From positions 1 to 6,757 of the forward strand of contig JBFHRB010000184.1 in NCBI GenBank assembly GCA_041591915.1: a stretch of 6,757 nucleotides of DNA, read 5' to 3'. Of the stretch, positions 1-5,773 are shown one piece after another (the first letter of the stretch is position 1; every line of letters begins with the position of its first letter). The translations under genes were made by a program, and so were the position numbers. Source of the stretch: JBFHRB01 sp041591915 (lineage in GTDB: Bacteria > Actinomycetota > Nitriliruptoria > Nitriliruptorales > Nitriliruptoraceae). The notes beneath the pieces were generated by a model. That model was not told the DNA's origin. It did no database searches and saw nothing but the letters and a program-made list of their open reading frames with translations.

Positions 1-1040
1 ACGTTGCTGCCGTGGCGGCTGAAGATGCGGATGCCCTCGCGCTGCAGGCCGATGACCGAGCCCCATCGGTGTCGGGGAGCCCGGAACCGGCGGAGCCGAC
101 GACGACCCTCCAGCACCGACCTGACGTTGGCCGCGACGTGGCGGTGGGCGAAGTTGCGCGCCGAGCTGCGGAGCGGGTCGGTCGCGGCGACGTCCCCGAC
201 CGAGAAGACGTTGCGCGTCCCGGCCACCCGCAGGGCCGCGTCGACGCGGACGAAGCCGTCGGCGTCGAGCACCGCGTCCGGGAGGAATGCGGTGTTGGGG
301 ACGCGCCGTCCGATGGCCCAGACGATGACGTCCGCCTCCGCCGGCGGCTGGCCTGAGGTGAACTCGATCGTGCCGGTGCCCAGCCGGAGCTCGGCACCAT
401 CGGGGACGACGGCACGGTGGCCGGGTGCCCGGTGCACGCCCTGCCGCTCGAGGATCGCGAGCACCCGACGCCGTGTCCGGGGGTGGTAGCCGCGCAGCGG
501 CTCGTCGTGGGGGTGGTACAGCGTCACCGCGACATCGGGGCGCGCGTCGCGGAGCTGGCTCGCGACCGAGACGGCCGAGGGCCCGCCCCCGATCACGGCG
601 ACCGACCCAGCAGACGCCAGGGCCTCGACCGCCCGGCCCAGCGCCGCCTCCACCTCGTCGCGCGTCTGGACCTCAGCCGTCCGCCAGAACCCGTTCGTCG
701 CTCCGGTCGCGATCACCAGGGCGTCGTACGCGAGCTCACGCGATCCGCCGTCCGCGAGCTGCACCGCGACCGTCGAGGCGTCGAGGTCGACGGCGGAGGC
801 CACGCCGTGGAGCACCCCGACTCCGGTGAGGCGACGGAAGTCGCCGTACTCGTGGAGGTAGTCGCGCCGCCAGAGCGACGGGCGGACGAGCCGCGCCCCG
901 AGCTCCTGGCCGCTGACGAACAGCGGCTTCGTCGTGATGCCGACGACGTCGTGGTCGCGCGAGAGCCGCGTGGCGACCAGCACGCCGGTGTCGCCCATGC
1001 CGACGATGACCACGCGCTTGCCCGACGATCGTCGCCGCAC
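1..1040 (-). CDS. FAD-dependent NAD(P)H oxidoreductase, FSP1/AIFM2-NDH-2-like (C-terminus off window)
   Basis: 346 codons read leftward without a stop and leave the window at base 1, so the C-terminus is missing. Visible in the translation: an N-terminal FAD-binding Rossmann motif VVIVGMGDTG (GxGxxG at residues 14-19), the flavoprotein motif VIATGAT (about 110-115), a second Rossmann motif AVIGGGPSA (148-156) for NAD(P)H, WAIGRRVPN, and the FAD-ribityl motif VFSVGDVA (278-285). This order defines the two-dinucleotide-binding-domain pyridine nucleotide disulfide reductase superfamily. No CxxC redox pair is seen, which argues against thioredoxin reductase and favours the NDH-2/FSP1 (AIFM2-like) quinone or electron-acceptor reductases. 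The real acceptor is unknown. The GTG at 1040 is chosen because it lies 8 nt after a GAGG ribosome-binding site (1049-1052), and an in-frame stop sits only nine codons further upstream. The gene is divergent from the 1149 gene. The superfamily call is firm; the subfamily is tentative. Confidence 0.88.
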   Translation of the reverse strand, partial: MRRRSSGKRVVIVGMGDTGVLVATRLSRDHDVVGITTKPLFVSGQELGARLVRPSLWRRDYLHEYGDFRRLTGVGVLHGVASAVDLDASTVAVQLADGGSRELAYDALVIATGATNGFWRTAEVQTRDEVEAALGRAVEALASAGSVAVIGGGPSAVSVASQLRDARPDVAVTLYHPHDEPLRGYHPRTRRRVLAILERQGVHRAPGHRAVVPDGAELRLGTGTIEFTSGQPPAEADVIVWAIGRRVPNTAFLPDAVLDADGFVRVDAALRVAGTRNVFSVGDVAATDPLRSSARNFAHRHVAANVRSVLEGRRRLRRFRAPRHRWGSVIGLQREGIRIFSRHGSN

Positions 1041-1049
1041 CGGTCCACC

Positions 1050-1067
1050 CTCGTCGACGTCGTCGAG
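1050..1067. promoter_or_regulatory. 18-bp near-perfect palindrome, candidate operator
   Basis: The sequence CTCGTCGACGTCGTCGAG is self-complementary except for one mismatched pair (T/T at 1054 and 1063), with a perfect CGACGTCG core at 1055-1062. It begins 10 bp upstream of the oxidoreductase start codon and overlaps its GAGG ribosome-binding site. A bound repressor could therefore block that gene's initiation. GTC/GAC words are abundant in this DNA, so chance cannot be excluded. Confidence 0.35.
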
Positions 1068-1068
1068 T

Positions 1069-1112
1069 CAAGCACGCGGCATCCCGCCGATCCGGCGCAG
1101 CGGGCGTGCTTG
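1069..1112. repeat. 9-bp perfect inverted repeat with nested 5-bp inner palindrome
   Basis: CAAGCACGC (1069-1077) is matched exactly by its complement GCGTGCTTG (1104-1112) across a 26-nt spacer. The spacer contains a second inverted repeat, CGCCG (1085-1089) and CGGCG (1093-1097), around the triplet ATC. The outer arms are less GC-monotonous than the surroundings, and their centres are about 35 bp apart. The element could be a two-half-site operator or a nested RNA hairpin in a leader. No T-run follows, so it does not look like an intrinsic terminator. Confidence 0.45.
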
Positions 1113-1130
1113 GGCTAGACACACAGCCCA
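1111..1130. repeat. 6-bp inverted repeat upstream of the operon
   Basis: TGGGCT (1111-1116) and AGCCCA (1125-1130) are perfect complements around an 8-nt loop that includes the TAGACA -10-like hexamer. It overlaps the right arm of the larger inverted repeat by two bases, so the two hairpins could be mutually exclusive in RNA. It lies 18 bp before the start codon at 1149. Confidence 0.3.
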
Positions 1131-1148
1131 GCCCACAACGAGGCACCG

Positions 1149-2060
1149 ATGACCGAGGCTCCCGCACGCGCCAACGCGCCACGCCCGGCGCGAGGCGGGT
1201 CGTTCGCGATCGTGCTGGTCGCCTACGCCACCACGATCGCCGTCTTCCCGGTCGTCCTCGGACTGCTGGACGCCCACCCGCTCACCGAGGTCCTCGTCGC
1301 CGACCTCATCGCGACGCTCGTGATCTTCGGCTTCAGCGTCTGGACCGACAACAGCTCCATGTACGACGCGTACTGGAGCGTGATCCCGCCCGTCGTCGTC
1401 GGCGCGCTCGCGCTCGAGGCCGAGACCGGCGTGCCGGGCCTGCGGCAGGCACTGGTCCTCGTCGGCGTGACGCTGTGGGCCGTGCGGCTGACCGCGAACT
1501 GGGCGCGCGGTTGGAGCGGGCTCGACCACGAGGACTGGCGCTACGCCAAGGCCCGCGGGGCGTCGGCTCCGTACTGGCTCCAGTCCTTCCTGGGCTTCCA
1601 CCTGTTCCCGACACTGATCGTCTTCCTGTGCCTCGTCGCGGCCGAGCCGGCGGTCCGCACTGGGACCGCGGCGGTCGGCGTGCTGGACGTCGTTGCCTTC
1701 GCCGTGATGCTGGCCGGGGTCGCGCTCGAGCACGTCGCCGACGAGCAGCTGCGGCGCTTCAACCGCACCAAGGCGCCGGGCGAGGTGTGCCGGGTCGGGC
1801 TGTGGGCCTGGTCGCGCCACCCCAACTACCTCGGGGAGCTGACGTTCTGGACGGGACTGTGGCTCGCCGGCGTCGCCGCCGACCCGAGCTGGTGGTGGAC
1901 CGTGGCCGGCCCCCTCGCGATCGCGGCCATGCTCCGGTTCGCGAGCATCCCGATGATGGACGAGCGCGGGCTCGAGCGGCGCCCCGGCTACGAGGCCTAC
2001 ATCGCCGAGGTGCCGATGCTGCTCCCGCGGCGGCCACGCACCACGCCCGAGGGACCATGA
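1149..2060 (+). CDS. DUF1295 / steroid 5-alpha-reductase-like integral membrane protein
   Basis: 303 aa. Hydrophobic segments at about residues 18-40, 46-64, 78-92, 98-117, 145-166, 174-196, 230-243 and 248-267 indicate a polytopic membrane protein. The family is recognised from the conserved core: NWARGWSGLDHEDWRY (117-131), the QSFLGFH stretch (145-151), RFNRTKAPGE (203-212), the hallmark SRHPNYLGE (222-230) and the C-terminal MMDER...RRPGYEAY (269-284). These match DUF1295, a bacterial branch of the superfamily containing steroid 5-alpha-reductases and isoprenylcysteine methyltransferases. Steroid reductases use NADPH to reduce an enone double bond; the bacterial substrate is generally unknown, so no reaction is assigned. 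The ATG at 1149 follows GAGG with 5 nt spacing (1140-1143). The TGA at 2058-2060 overlaps the next start, making this the first gene of a coupled operon. Length is usual for the family. Confidence 0.9.
   Translation: MTEAPARANAPRPARGGSFAIVLVAYATTIAVFPVVLGLLDAHPLTEVLVADLIATLVIFGFSVWTDNSSMYDAYWSVIPPVVVGALALEAETGVPGLRQALVLVGVTLWAVRLTANWARGWSGLDHEDWRYAKARGASAPYWLQSFLGFHLFPTLIVFLCLVAAEPAVRTGTAAVGVLDVVAFAVMLAGVALEHVADEQLRRFNRTKAPGEVCRVGLWAWSRHPNYLGELTFWTGLWLAGVAADPSWWWTVAGPLAIAAMLRFASIPMMDERGLERRPGYEAYIAEVPMLLPRRPRTTPEGP
2049..2054 (+). promoter_or_regulatory. ribosome-binding site deciding between tandem ATG starts
   Basis: GAGGGA lies inside the end of the upstream gene. From its GAGG core the spacing is 4 nt to the ATG at 2057 and 7 nt to the ATG at 2060. 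The latter is the more usual spacing, so 2060 is preferred. The two choices differ by a single methionine. Confidence 0.5.
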
Positions 2061-3238
2061 TGAACACGAGCCGGCAAGCCTTCGACCAGTTGCTCTCGCA
2101 ACTGGCAGCGGCGGCGGAGGTCGTCGGGGGGCCGCTCGGCTCGAAGGGCGAGCGCGAGCGCGCCGAGGGCTACCGACACCTGACCAGGCTGCTGTCGGTC
2201 GCGCTCGAGATGTACCTCGAACGCGGTGACCCGCAGCGGCCCGAGTTCACCCGCTGGATGGACAACCACCGCAAGCTCTTCGGCGACAACCCCGGCACGA
2301 TCTACGACGCGGCGCTCATCAGCCCCGACCACGTCTACGAGATCGCCGGCACGGTCGGCACCACGAGCTACTTCGGCATCGCGATCTACGGCACCGCGGA
2401 GGACGGCAGCCGTCGCATCGTCGGCAACGTCGACGACACCGACCTCACGATCGGCACGGACGGCTCGTTCCGGATCCGGCTGGGTGGCGAGGAGCCCGGA
2501 GACGGGACGGACTGGGTCCCGCTCGACGCACCCGACGTCAGCGACGTGATGGTCCGCCAGTACTTCCACGACCGGCCGTACGGCGACCCGCTGTCGCCGC
2601 AGGCCCAGGTCGAGGGCCGCTACCGGATCCGCAACGTCGCCGACCCCGACCCACCGCCTCCGCTCACCGAGGACGACCTCGCAGCGTCCCTCGATCGCGT
2701 GGGCCGCTTCGTCGCCGAGACGGTCGAGGTCGAGGTGACGCTCGGGGCCCTCCTCGCCAGGATGCGCACGACCCCGGGCATCCTGCGGGCGGGTGACGAG
2801 TACCTCGACTCGGAGGGCAACGCCGACGACGACCCGATCGACCCGTCGGTGGTCGCGAAGACGATGCCCTCCCCCGCGATCCAGTACACGGGCTCGTGGT
2901 ACGGCGACCTGCGCGACGACGAGGCCATGGTCGTCGAGGGGCGGCTGCCCGAGGCGCGCTACGTCTCGATCCAGCTCCTCAGCCGCTTCATGGAGTCCGG
3001 CGACCACCGCTACCACCGGGTGAGCCTGACCGACCGCGACCTGGTTCTCGGCGACCCGACCGGGTCGTCCGACGACCCGCGCTGGTTCCGCGTGGTCGTG
3101 GCCCACCGCGACCCGGGTGTCCCGAACTGGCTCGACACGACGGGCATCGCCGACGCGAACGTCGCGGTCCGGGCACTGCACACGGACGAGACGCTCGACA
3201 TCGACTTCCGCCGGGTGCCGCTCGACGAGCTCGGATGA
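2060..3238 (+). CDS. DUF1214 domain-containing protein
   Basis: 392 aa from the ATG at 2060 (393 if the adjacent ATG at 2057 is used). There is no signal peptide or membrane segment, so it is probably cytoplasmic. The N-terminal third is helical (YRHLTRLLSVALEMYLERGD, about 38-57), followed by a beta-rich stretch with GDNPGTIYDAALI (75-87) and YEIAGTVGTTSYFGIAIYG (93-111). The C-terminus carries the DUF1214-type signature VVAHRDPGVPNWLDTTG (about 346-362) after MVVEGRLPEARYVSIQ (290-305). DUF1214 has no established biochemical role; in many genomes it is fused or paired with DUF1254, which is not seen here. The gene overlaps the preceding stop and is overlapped by the next start, so it is probably translated in a fixed ratio with its neighbours. 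Asp/Glu-rich composition is marked. Family assignment is by recognition of these motifs; no function is claimed. Confidence 0.82.
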   Translation: MNTSRQAFDQLLSQLAAAAEVVGGPLGSKGERERAEGYRHLTRLLSVALEMYLERGDPQRPEFTRWMDNHRKLFGDNPGTIYDAALISPDHVYEIAGTVGTTSYFGIAIYGTAEDGSRRIVGNVDDTDLTIGTDGSFRIRLGGEEPGDGTDWVPLDAPDVSDVMVRQYFHDRPYGDPLSPQAQVEGRYRIRNVADPDPPPPLTEDDLAASLDRVGRFVAETVEVEVTLGALLARMRTTPGILRAGDEYLDSEGNADDDPIDPSVVAKTMPSPAIQYTGSWYGDLRDDEAMVVEGRLPEARYVSIQLLSRFMESGDHRYHRVSLTDRDLVLGDPTGSSDDPRWFRVVVAHRDPGVPNWLDTTGIADANVAVRALHTDETLDIDFRRVPLDELG

Positions 3239-4185
3239 CGACGGCCTACCTCGCCGCACCGGGCTACGAGGACGAGCTGGACGACGAGCTCGCGCGTGCC
3301 GGCGCCGTGCCAGCCATCACGCATGGTCGGTTGCGGATCGTCGAGGGCCCGGTCGTCGACGCGGCGTGGGCTGCGAACACGTGGTGGGACGCCGAGCGCA
3401 TCCCGATCACGTCGATCGGGCACGCGGCCCGCGAGCTGCGGGCCCGGCAGCGCAACTGGGCCCTGTACGCACCCGTCCATCGGGGGCGCGCCGAGCTGAT
3501 CGCCGGCAAGCTCCCGTACGTGGCCGCGCGGCCGCTCGAGCTCGGCGAGGTCGCCCCCGACGCACCGCTGGGCTCGTGGACGCTGCTCGAGCCGGGACTC
3601 GTGCTCGCCGCGACCCGCTGCGACAGTCCCTTCCCCAACGGCGAGCCGCGCTTCGTCGAGGACCGCCACGGCCCGCCGAGCCGCGCCTACCTGAAGCTGT
3701 GGGAGACCTTCGCCCGGCTGCGTCGCCAGCCCACGGCGGGCGACCGATGCCTGGACCTCGGCGCGGCCCCGGGCGGCTGGACGTGGCTCCTGGCGCGCAC
3801 GGGCGCCGACGTGGTGGCGGTGGACAAGGCGCCACTGGCGCCCGAGGTCGAGGCGCTGCCGAACGTGGCCTACCTGCGTGGCTCGGCCTTCGCGATGGAG
3901 CCGGAGGAGCACGGTCCGGTCGACTGGCTCTGCAGCGACGTCATCGCGTACCCGGACCGACTCTGCGGTCTCCTGGAGCGCTGGCTCGCGGCCGGCCAGG
4001 TCCGCCACGTCGTGTGCACGGTGAAGCTGCAGGGACCGACCGACCACGCGGCGGCCGAACGGTTCGCCGCGCTGCCGGGAGCCCGGCTCTTCCACCTGTC
4101 CCAGAACAAGCACGAGCTGACCTGCGTCGTCCTCGATGCCGGTCCGCCCGCGGCGAGCGAGGTCAGCGGCCCGCGAGGTCGATGA
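3235..4185 (+). CDS. RlmM-like SAM-dependent 2'-O-ribose RNA methyltransferase
   Basis: 316 aa. The C-terminal half is a Rossmann-fold methyltransferase: motif I CLDLGAAPGGWTW (172-184) for SAM binding, the acidic residue after strand 2 at D197 (VVAVDKAP), and a complete K-D-K-E tetrad typical of FtsJ/RrmJ-type ribose 2'-O-methyltransferases. The tetrad is K154 (AYLKLWE), D235 (CSDVIAYP), K264 (CTVKLQG) and E294 (NKHELT). PPSRAYLKLWE and the ordering resemble RlmM, which methylates C2498 of 23S rRNA in E. coli. The N-terminal part (1-140) would correspond to the RNA-binding THUMP-like region but is short and diverged; E. coli RlmM is about 366 aa. The ATG at 3235 overlaps the preceding TGA (ATGA), and the upstream SD is weak, so translation is probably coupled. 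The 3' end overlaps the convergent lipoprotein gene by 23 bp. The RNA target is inferred, not shown; another structured RNA is possible. Confidence 0.85.
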   Translation: MTTAYLAAPGYEDELDDELARAGAVPAITHGRLRIVEGPVVDAAWAANTWWDAERIPITSIGHAARELRARQRNWALYAPVHRGRAELIAGKLPYVAARPLELGEVAPDAPLGSWTLLEPGLVLAATRCDSPFPNGEPRFVEDRHGPPSRAYLKLWETFARLRRQPTAGDRCLDLGAAPGGWTWLLARTGADVVAVDKAPLAPEVEALPNVAYLRGSAFAMEPEEHGPVDWLCSDVIAYPDRLCGLLERWLAAGQVRHVVCTVKLQGPTDHAAAERFAALPGARLFHLSQNKHELTCVVLDAGPPAASEVSGPRGR

Positions 4186-5701
4186 CCTCGTTCGCCCCGG
4201 AGAACGCGAAGCCCGGCTCGGGCCCGCCCGAGACGACGTAGACGTCAGTGCCGATCGCGACGACGCCCAGGCCGTGCCTCGGCGTCGGCAACGGCGGCAG
4301 CACGACCCAGCTCCCGGCCTCGACGTCGAACGCCTCGACCTCGGCGTACGTGCCGCTCCGCTGCTCCCCTCCCGGCACCACGATGAGACCGGAGGTCGTT
4401 GCCGCGCCGCCGATCCCCCCTCGCGCCGTTGGCATGTCGGGGAGCGTGCTCCAGGTGCCGTCGTCGGGGTCGAAGACCTCCGCGGTCGCCAGGTTCGACC
4501 CGATGCCGCCGGTGCGGCCGCCGAGCACGTACAGCAGGTCCCCGTGCCCGGCCACCGCGAGGTGTTCCCGCGGCGTGGGCGGACCGTCCGCCGACGACCA
4601 GTCCAGGCTGGCGAGGTCGAGCACGAGCATCGACGTCGCGAGGCCACGAGGCCCGACGCCTCCCACGACGTGAAGTCGCCCGCCGACGACGGCGGCACCA
4701 CCGGCGGCCCGTCCCTGGGGCATGGCCGGGAGCTCCTGCCAGGAGTCGCCGTCGAAGGAGAACGCGCGGTCGGACGGGGTCGCGAAGCCCGAGCCGAGGT
4801 ACCCGCCGAGGACGTAGGCGCGCTCACCGTCCCACGCGGCCATGGCGTGGTGCACGGCCACGGGGAGGTCGGGTCCGGCCGACCACGTCCGTTGGCCCGG
4901 GTCGTAGACCTCGACGGCGGCCGTCACGCCGTCGACGGTGAAGCCGCCGGCAACGACGATCGCGCCGCCGAGCGAGGCAGCGGCGACCTCCGTCCGGGCC
5001 AACGGCGCATCCGGCAGCCTCGTCCACGTTCGAGCCGCCAGCCCGGGACCAAGGTCGAGTCCCCGCGACTCCGCGAAGTCCTCGAAGGCCTCGACCATGG
5101 CACGCGCGCAGTCGCGCGGGTTGGCACCGTCCTCGAACATCCCGACGCACGGACCCTCGAGCAGGTCCGGCCGGTTCTCGAGCACCCAGCCGAACGCCTC
5201 CTCGACGACCGGAGGATCGTCGGTCACGGCCGACACCGCGACGACGGTGCCAGCGGCGTTGAACAACAGCTCGAAGGTCTCGGCGACCTCGTCCACGCCG
5301 ATGGCTGCGGCCAGGTCACTCGCGAAGGTCACCCGGCAGTCCGCCTGGAAGGCCGTCACGGCCTCGCACGGCTCGCGCGACTCGACCTCGTACCCCGCGG
5401 CCTCGGCGAACCCCTGGTAGTAGAGAAGTCCACCCGTGTCGTCGAGGTCGGCGAGGACCGCCGCGAGCGCCTCCTCGTCGAACGCGTAGAAGGCGTCGAC
5501 CAGGGCCTCTGCGGCCCGCAGGCGCGCGCGCAGGCGGGAGGCGGATTCGATCGCGTCCGACGCCACGACGACGGAGGGGCCGGAGGACTCGGACCCCTCG
5601 GCCGTCGAGCCCGACCCGGAGCCGCCGGACGTGCAGGCAGCCAGTGTCAGCGCGGTCAGCAGGATCGCCGCGACGCGACGCACTGGCGGAGCGAGCCGCA
5701 C
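4163..5701 (-). CDS. kelch-repeat lipoprotein with NTF2-like N-terminal domain
   Basis: 512 aa. A lipoprotein signal peptide is clear: two arginines, a hydrophobic run (about 10-21) and lipobox LAAC with the acylated Cys at 23, followed by a Ser/Gly-rich linker (24-43). It should be anchored on the outer face of the cytoplasmic membrane. Residues about 50-160 look like an NTF2/SnoaL-type fold (helix ALVDAFYAFDEEALAAVLAD, then strands); this is inferred from pattern. A helical extension follows to about 224. Four cysteines (112, 122, 185, 198) lie only in this N-terminal part and could form two disulfides. From W226 on there are six kelch repeats of 47-49 residues, each with a GG pair and ending in Trp (273, 321, 368, 417, 465) or at the C-terminus: a six-bladed propeller, usually a binding module. 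The GTG at 5701 is the only reasonable start, with a weak GGGGGA upstream. The ligand is unknown. Confidence 0.85.
   Translation of the reverse strand: MRLAPPVRRVAAILLTALTLAACTSGGSGSGSTAEGSESSGPSVVVASDAIESASRLRARLRAAEALVDAFYAFDEEALAAVLADLDDTGGLLYYQGFAEAAGYEVESREPCEAVTAFQADCRVTFASDLAAAIGVDEVAETFELLFNAAGTVVAVSAVTDDPPVVEEAFGWVLENRPDLLEGPCVGMFEDGANPRDCARAMVEAFEDFAESRGLDLGPGLAARTWTRLPDAPLARTEVAAASLGGAIVVAGGFTVDGVTAAVEVYDPGQRTWSAGPDLPVAVHHAMAAWDGERAYVLGGYLGSGFATPSDRAFSFDGDSWQELPAMPQGRAAGGAAVVGGRLHVVGGVGPRGLATSMLVLDLASLDWSSADGPPTPREHLAVAGHGDLLYVLGGRTGGIGSNLATAEVFDPDDGTWSTLPDMPTARGGIGGAATTSGLIVVPGGEQRSGTYAEVEAFDVEAGSWVVLPPLPTPRHGLGVVAIGTDVYVVSGGPEPGFAFSGANEVIDLAGR
4174..4190. terminator. 17-bp palindrome at the convergent gene overlap, possible bidirectional terminator
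   Basis: CGAGGTC (4174-4180), loop GAT, GACCTCG (4184-4190): a perfect 7-bp stem spanning the stop codon of the methyltransferase gene and the last codons of the convergent lipoprotein gene. Because it is symmetric it could form in either transcript. No T-run follows on either strand, so it would be a U-less hairpin and a weak candidate. It is also explained in part by the codons for Glu-Val-Ile-Asp-Leu on the minus strand. Confidence 0.3.
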
Positions 5702-5773
5702 CCGTCCCCCGATCGACGAGTCAGTGTCAACGTCGGACGATACGCGAGTGAGGGACGAGCGGCCTCGGGGCGT
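5702..5773. other. 72-bp gap between co-directional P450 and lipoprotein genes
   Basis: Both flanking genes read leftward. The gap holds the weak ribosome-binding site GGGGGA of the lipoprotein gene (5705-5710) and a minus-strand TTGACA (5725-5730). I see no strong terminator hairpin after the P450 stop. It is undecided whether the lipoprotein has its own promoter or is read through from the P450. Confidence 0.4.

Larger units (their letters stand above)
1041..1148. promoter_or_regulatory. divergent intergenic region, probable bidirectional promoter
   Basis: 108 bp separate the GTG of the leftward oxidoreductase from the ATG of the rightward operon, so promoters for both directions should lie here or just inside the genes. 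I could not assign a convincing -35/-10 pair in either direction. A TAGACA at 1116-1121 resembles a -10 box for the rightward gene but has no good -35 partner. A TTGACT on the minus strand (1066-1071) has no matching -10 downstream. The region is dominated by three adjoining inverted repeats, listed separately, which could be operator sites. The regulatory role is inferred from position. Confidence 0.5.

Noticed and set aside
4..489. Plus-strand open frames of 114-161 codons at the left edge
   Set aside because: They are antisense to the oxidoreductase, whose translation has two Rossmann motifs and a GD motif; the plus-strand products are Arg/Pro/Ser-rich without features.
1106..2056. Upstream extension of the DUF1214 reading frame, suggesting a 710-aa fusion
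   Set aside because: The extension overlaps the whole DUF1295 gene in another frame, is Arg-rich without motifs, and a good ribosome-binding site precedes the ATG pair at 2057/2060.
1997..3259. A 420-codon open frame on the minus strand opposite the DUF1214 gene
   Set aside because: Shadow frame: rich in Val/Arg/Asp runs, no motifs, and it covers a recognised family on the opposite strand.
3225..3300. Repeated GACGAGCT-type words at the DUF1214/methyltransferase junction
   Set aside because: They encode Asp-Glu-Leu repeats in the two proteins with this genome's preferred codons; no regular period or symmetry beyond that.
3010..4827. A 605-codon minus-strand frame opposite the methyltransferase and crossing the lipoprotein gene
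   Set aside because: Shadow of two real genes; its translation is low-complexity Arg/Ser/Pro with no domain, and it would conflict with the intact K-D-K-E methyltransferase.
5725..5730. Perfect TTGACA -35 hexamer on the minus strand before the lipoprotein gene
   Set aside because: A -10 box at normal spacing would fall on the ribosome-binding site and start codon at 5701, and no -10-like sequence is there; it cannot drive the full gene from that position.
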